From positions 1,328,387-1,392,386 of the forward strand of contig SCFE01000072.1 in NCBI GenBank assembly GCA_004352715.1: a DNA stretch of 64,000 bases. The letters run 5' to 3'. Source of the DNA: Hofstenia miamia. Taxonomy: Eukaryota > Xenacoelomorpha > Acoela. Of this stretch, positions 62,466-64,000 are shown piece after piece (the first letter of the stretch is position 1; every line of letters starts with the position of its first letter). A program made the translations under genes and the position numbers. The notes below the pieces were generated by a model. The model searched no databases and was not told where the DNA came from. It saw nothing but the letters and a program-made list of their open reading frames with translations.

Positions 62466-62700
62466 ATATATGGGATTGGTCACATGTGATTTATCCAATG
62501 AGAAGTATCGCATGCTTATTGCTGATTATAATTAAATGTGATTTTATAATTACTCTTGCTACCAATCACATAGTCTTACCATAGCTTAAGTTTGCAAAAA
62601 CTGCTACTCCTAGTGTTAATATGCATTATGTTACACATATTCATAATTTGGGAAATCTATTGTATTGAAATAGAAAAGCATTGTTAAATTACTTAATTTT
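61008..62700. other. Noncoding AT-rich stretch with TA microsatellite
   Basis: No coding sequence recognised. Perfect TA tract at 62403-62462. Region 61060-61270 is made of repeated 'atacgtattt'-like short words without clear period. Confidence 0.5.
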
Positions 62701-62714
62701 ACAAATAATTTTAG

Positions 62715-62797
62715 GAAAATCTCAGCCCGACAGGATTGGAATGATTGAGGAATTGACCAAACTGAACCATCCAGGACCGGATCACTTTAAGCTCTGA
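62715..62797 (+). CDS. Candidate terminal exon of an unknown plus-strand gene
   Basis: After acceptor ...aataattttag the plus strand reads KSQPDRIGMIEELTKLNHPG then PDHFKL and TGA at 62795-62797. It is markedly richer in GC than the sequence around it. The entry phase is two bases. No family recognised and no clear AATAAA just downstream. Upstream exons were not found. Confidence 0.3.
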
Positions 62798-62981
62798 TGA
62801 AGAAGCTTTTTAATCTTTAGAAAGATCACTTTAAACTTCAATAATCTGCTTTAATTGTGAGATTGATTTGTAACCAAAGGGCAAACTATTTTAATGGTCC
62901 TATACAATTAAAAACTGAGCAAAAATATTTAATTGAATATTTTCTGAAAAAATTATTTATAATGAGAAACATAAATCTTAC

Positions 62982-63018
62982 CAGGTATAAAAATCTGAAA
63001 TGTTAGGCTTAGAATCAT
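62982..63018 (-). CDS. Channel first coding exon (signal peptide), copy b
   Basis: ATG at 63016-63018 begins MILSLTFQIFIP and ends CCTG|GTAAGA. It has the same length (37 bases), phase and frame as copy a at 58550, with similar 5' leader (…ctcttaaa…) and intron start over about 110 bases. It could be an alternative first exon spliced to 56621 or the first exon of a paralogue. The 'tgtagaatctcgcc' repeat begins 35 bases upstream. Confidence 0.6.
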
Positions 63019-63052
63019 TTCGATAAATTGAACTGCTTTTTAAGAGAGTATT

Positions 63053-63131
63053 GTAGAATCTCGCCAACCTTCCTACTAGTAAGTCTTAGCTTAATTTAGG
63101 AGCTGCTGTGACAATTGGTTCCTCCTTAGAT
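63053..63131 (+). repeat. Partial copy of the 34069 repeat, ending at a single N
   Basis: TGTAGAATCTCGCCAACCTT to 'ggttcctccttagat', matching 34069 onward and the inverted copy at 54055. Cut by N at 63132. Confidence 0.75.
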
Positions 63132-63132
63132 N

Positions 63133-64000
63133 TACTTTATACAACTTCAAATATCTTTGAAATAAATTCAAGTTAAAATTTATGTATTCCAACGCCATCT
63201 AGTGAATGCCTTCAATATTGAAGAAAAATCTTGTATTATAAATATAAAACTGAATATCCAATAAATTAATGAAAAACATTTAGTTTTTCAAAATACATAC
63301 TCAAATAAACAAACACATTGCAGTTTAACCTTAGTCTGAGAATAATGTTGCAATTTCTAGGCTCATTAAAAATTTAATATGAAATTATTTATAATTTCAT
63401 GATATTACAAAATTTTCGTTTATCTCCTAAGTTTTCTGAAAGCTACTAACAAACAGTTTGATAAAACAAGATTAACAATTATACAACTCTTAGAAATTGT
63501 CGACGTCAATATTAATATGAAATTTCTCACATGTACCTATTAACTGTTGCTAAATTACAATTAAATATGATTGTTTATAATAAAACATTAGTATAGTGTG
63601 TCAAATAGGAACAGTGGAAGTGTAATATTTACATTTATAAATCTATCACATTAATTTTATATTTTCCGATTATTATTAGTTATTATTACTAAATTACTTC
63701 TGTATATTACTTTTAAATGCATTTATGTCAAGGGTTTTGAATGTAAATATAGTTTATAATTTATTTCACATTTTCCATTTTAAAATATGTAATTACTTAC
63801 TGTTAGAGCCATGAATTTATGATAGCTATCAATATAATTTAATCAAAATTATTTATCTAATGCCAAAAACTGAAATAACTTGAACACACATTTTGGGAGT
63901 GTTTTCAATGATTTGTTGATTTTGTAACATATGTTCAGATATAAAGGTTGATTAATTCTATGCATCATTAACACTTTAAGAATTTTTTGTATGGAATCAC
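63133..64000. other. Noncoding AT-rich stretch
   Basis: No gene, repeat or RNA recognised after the single N at 63132. Confidence 0.5.

Noticed and set aside
62322-62513. 63-codon frame rich in Tyr-Ile repeats
   Set aside because: Translation of the TA microsatellite.
1-64000. CRISPR arrays, operons, rRNA or tRNA genes
   Set aside because: None seen; the window is eukaryotic and the regular repeats are microsatellites, a minisatellite and palindromic MITE ends.

Overview
This window is AT-rich (about 70% A+T by eye) animal DNA in draft-assembly form. It has four runs of N (384, 1000, 1000 and 98 bases) and eight single-N joins. The evidence for an invertebrate metazoan is spliced exons of a nicotinic-acetylcholine-type pentameric channel, Ty3/gypsy, Tc1/mariner, hAT-like and LINE elements, TA microsatellites and no operons. 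The composition recalls planarians or hydrozoans, but I cannot assign a taxon.

Host genes. The clearest host locus is on the minus strand: a pentameric ligand-gated channel of nicotinic type. Readable exons are a signal-peptide exon (58550-58586) with a near-duplicate (62982-63018), an N-terminal ligand-domain exon (56437-56621), a late ligand-domain/TM1 exon (27033-27286), a TM1-TM2 exon (16500-16643), a TM3 exon (16181-16327) and a terminal MA-helix/TM4 exon (14111-14388). Every junction I can test has compatible phase. The middle of the ligand domain was not found. The channel lacks the second cysteine of the Cys-loop and the loop-C cysteine pair. Two weaker candidate terminal exons lie at 57578-57717 (-) and 62715-62797 (+).

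Mobile DNA. Region 0-11 kb is a pile of related solo LTRs (about 1.1 kb, TGTAGCATC...GATGTTACA, 4-bp target duplications). One LTR sits inside another, and one is split by a 962-bp MITE. Internal Ty3/gypsy remnants lie at 0.5-2.8 and 7.7-8.4 kb. Region 40.6-52.15 kb is a complete but decayed Ty3/gypsy element (element A) on the minus strand: LTR, PBS, gag with coiled coil and CCHC knuckle, protease, RT, RNase H, integrase, a 3.7-kb extra 3' reading region of unknown function, PPT, LTR. It is inserted in the reverse transcriptase of an older element (element B) with a CAAT target duplication. A 1.7-kb contig (35362-37070) between two 1000-N gaps is an inverted second version of the 3' end of element A. 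Other elements are a hAT-like transposase relic (23.1-25.2 kb) and a LINE RT scrap (19.8 kb), both inside the 10.4-kb channel intron, a second MITE (27.56-28.65 kb) and a dead Tc1 copy (29.8-31.2 kb).

How it fits together. The channel gene appears to have been inflated to more than 44 kb by intronic insertions. Linkage of its 5' exons (56-63 kb) to its 3' exons (14-27 kb) crosses large gaps and rests on domain order and splice phase.
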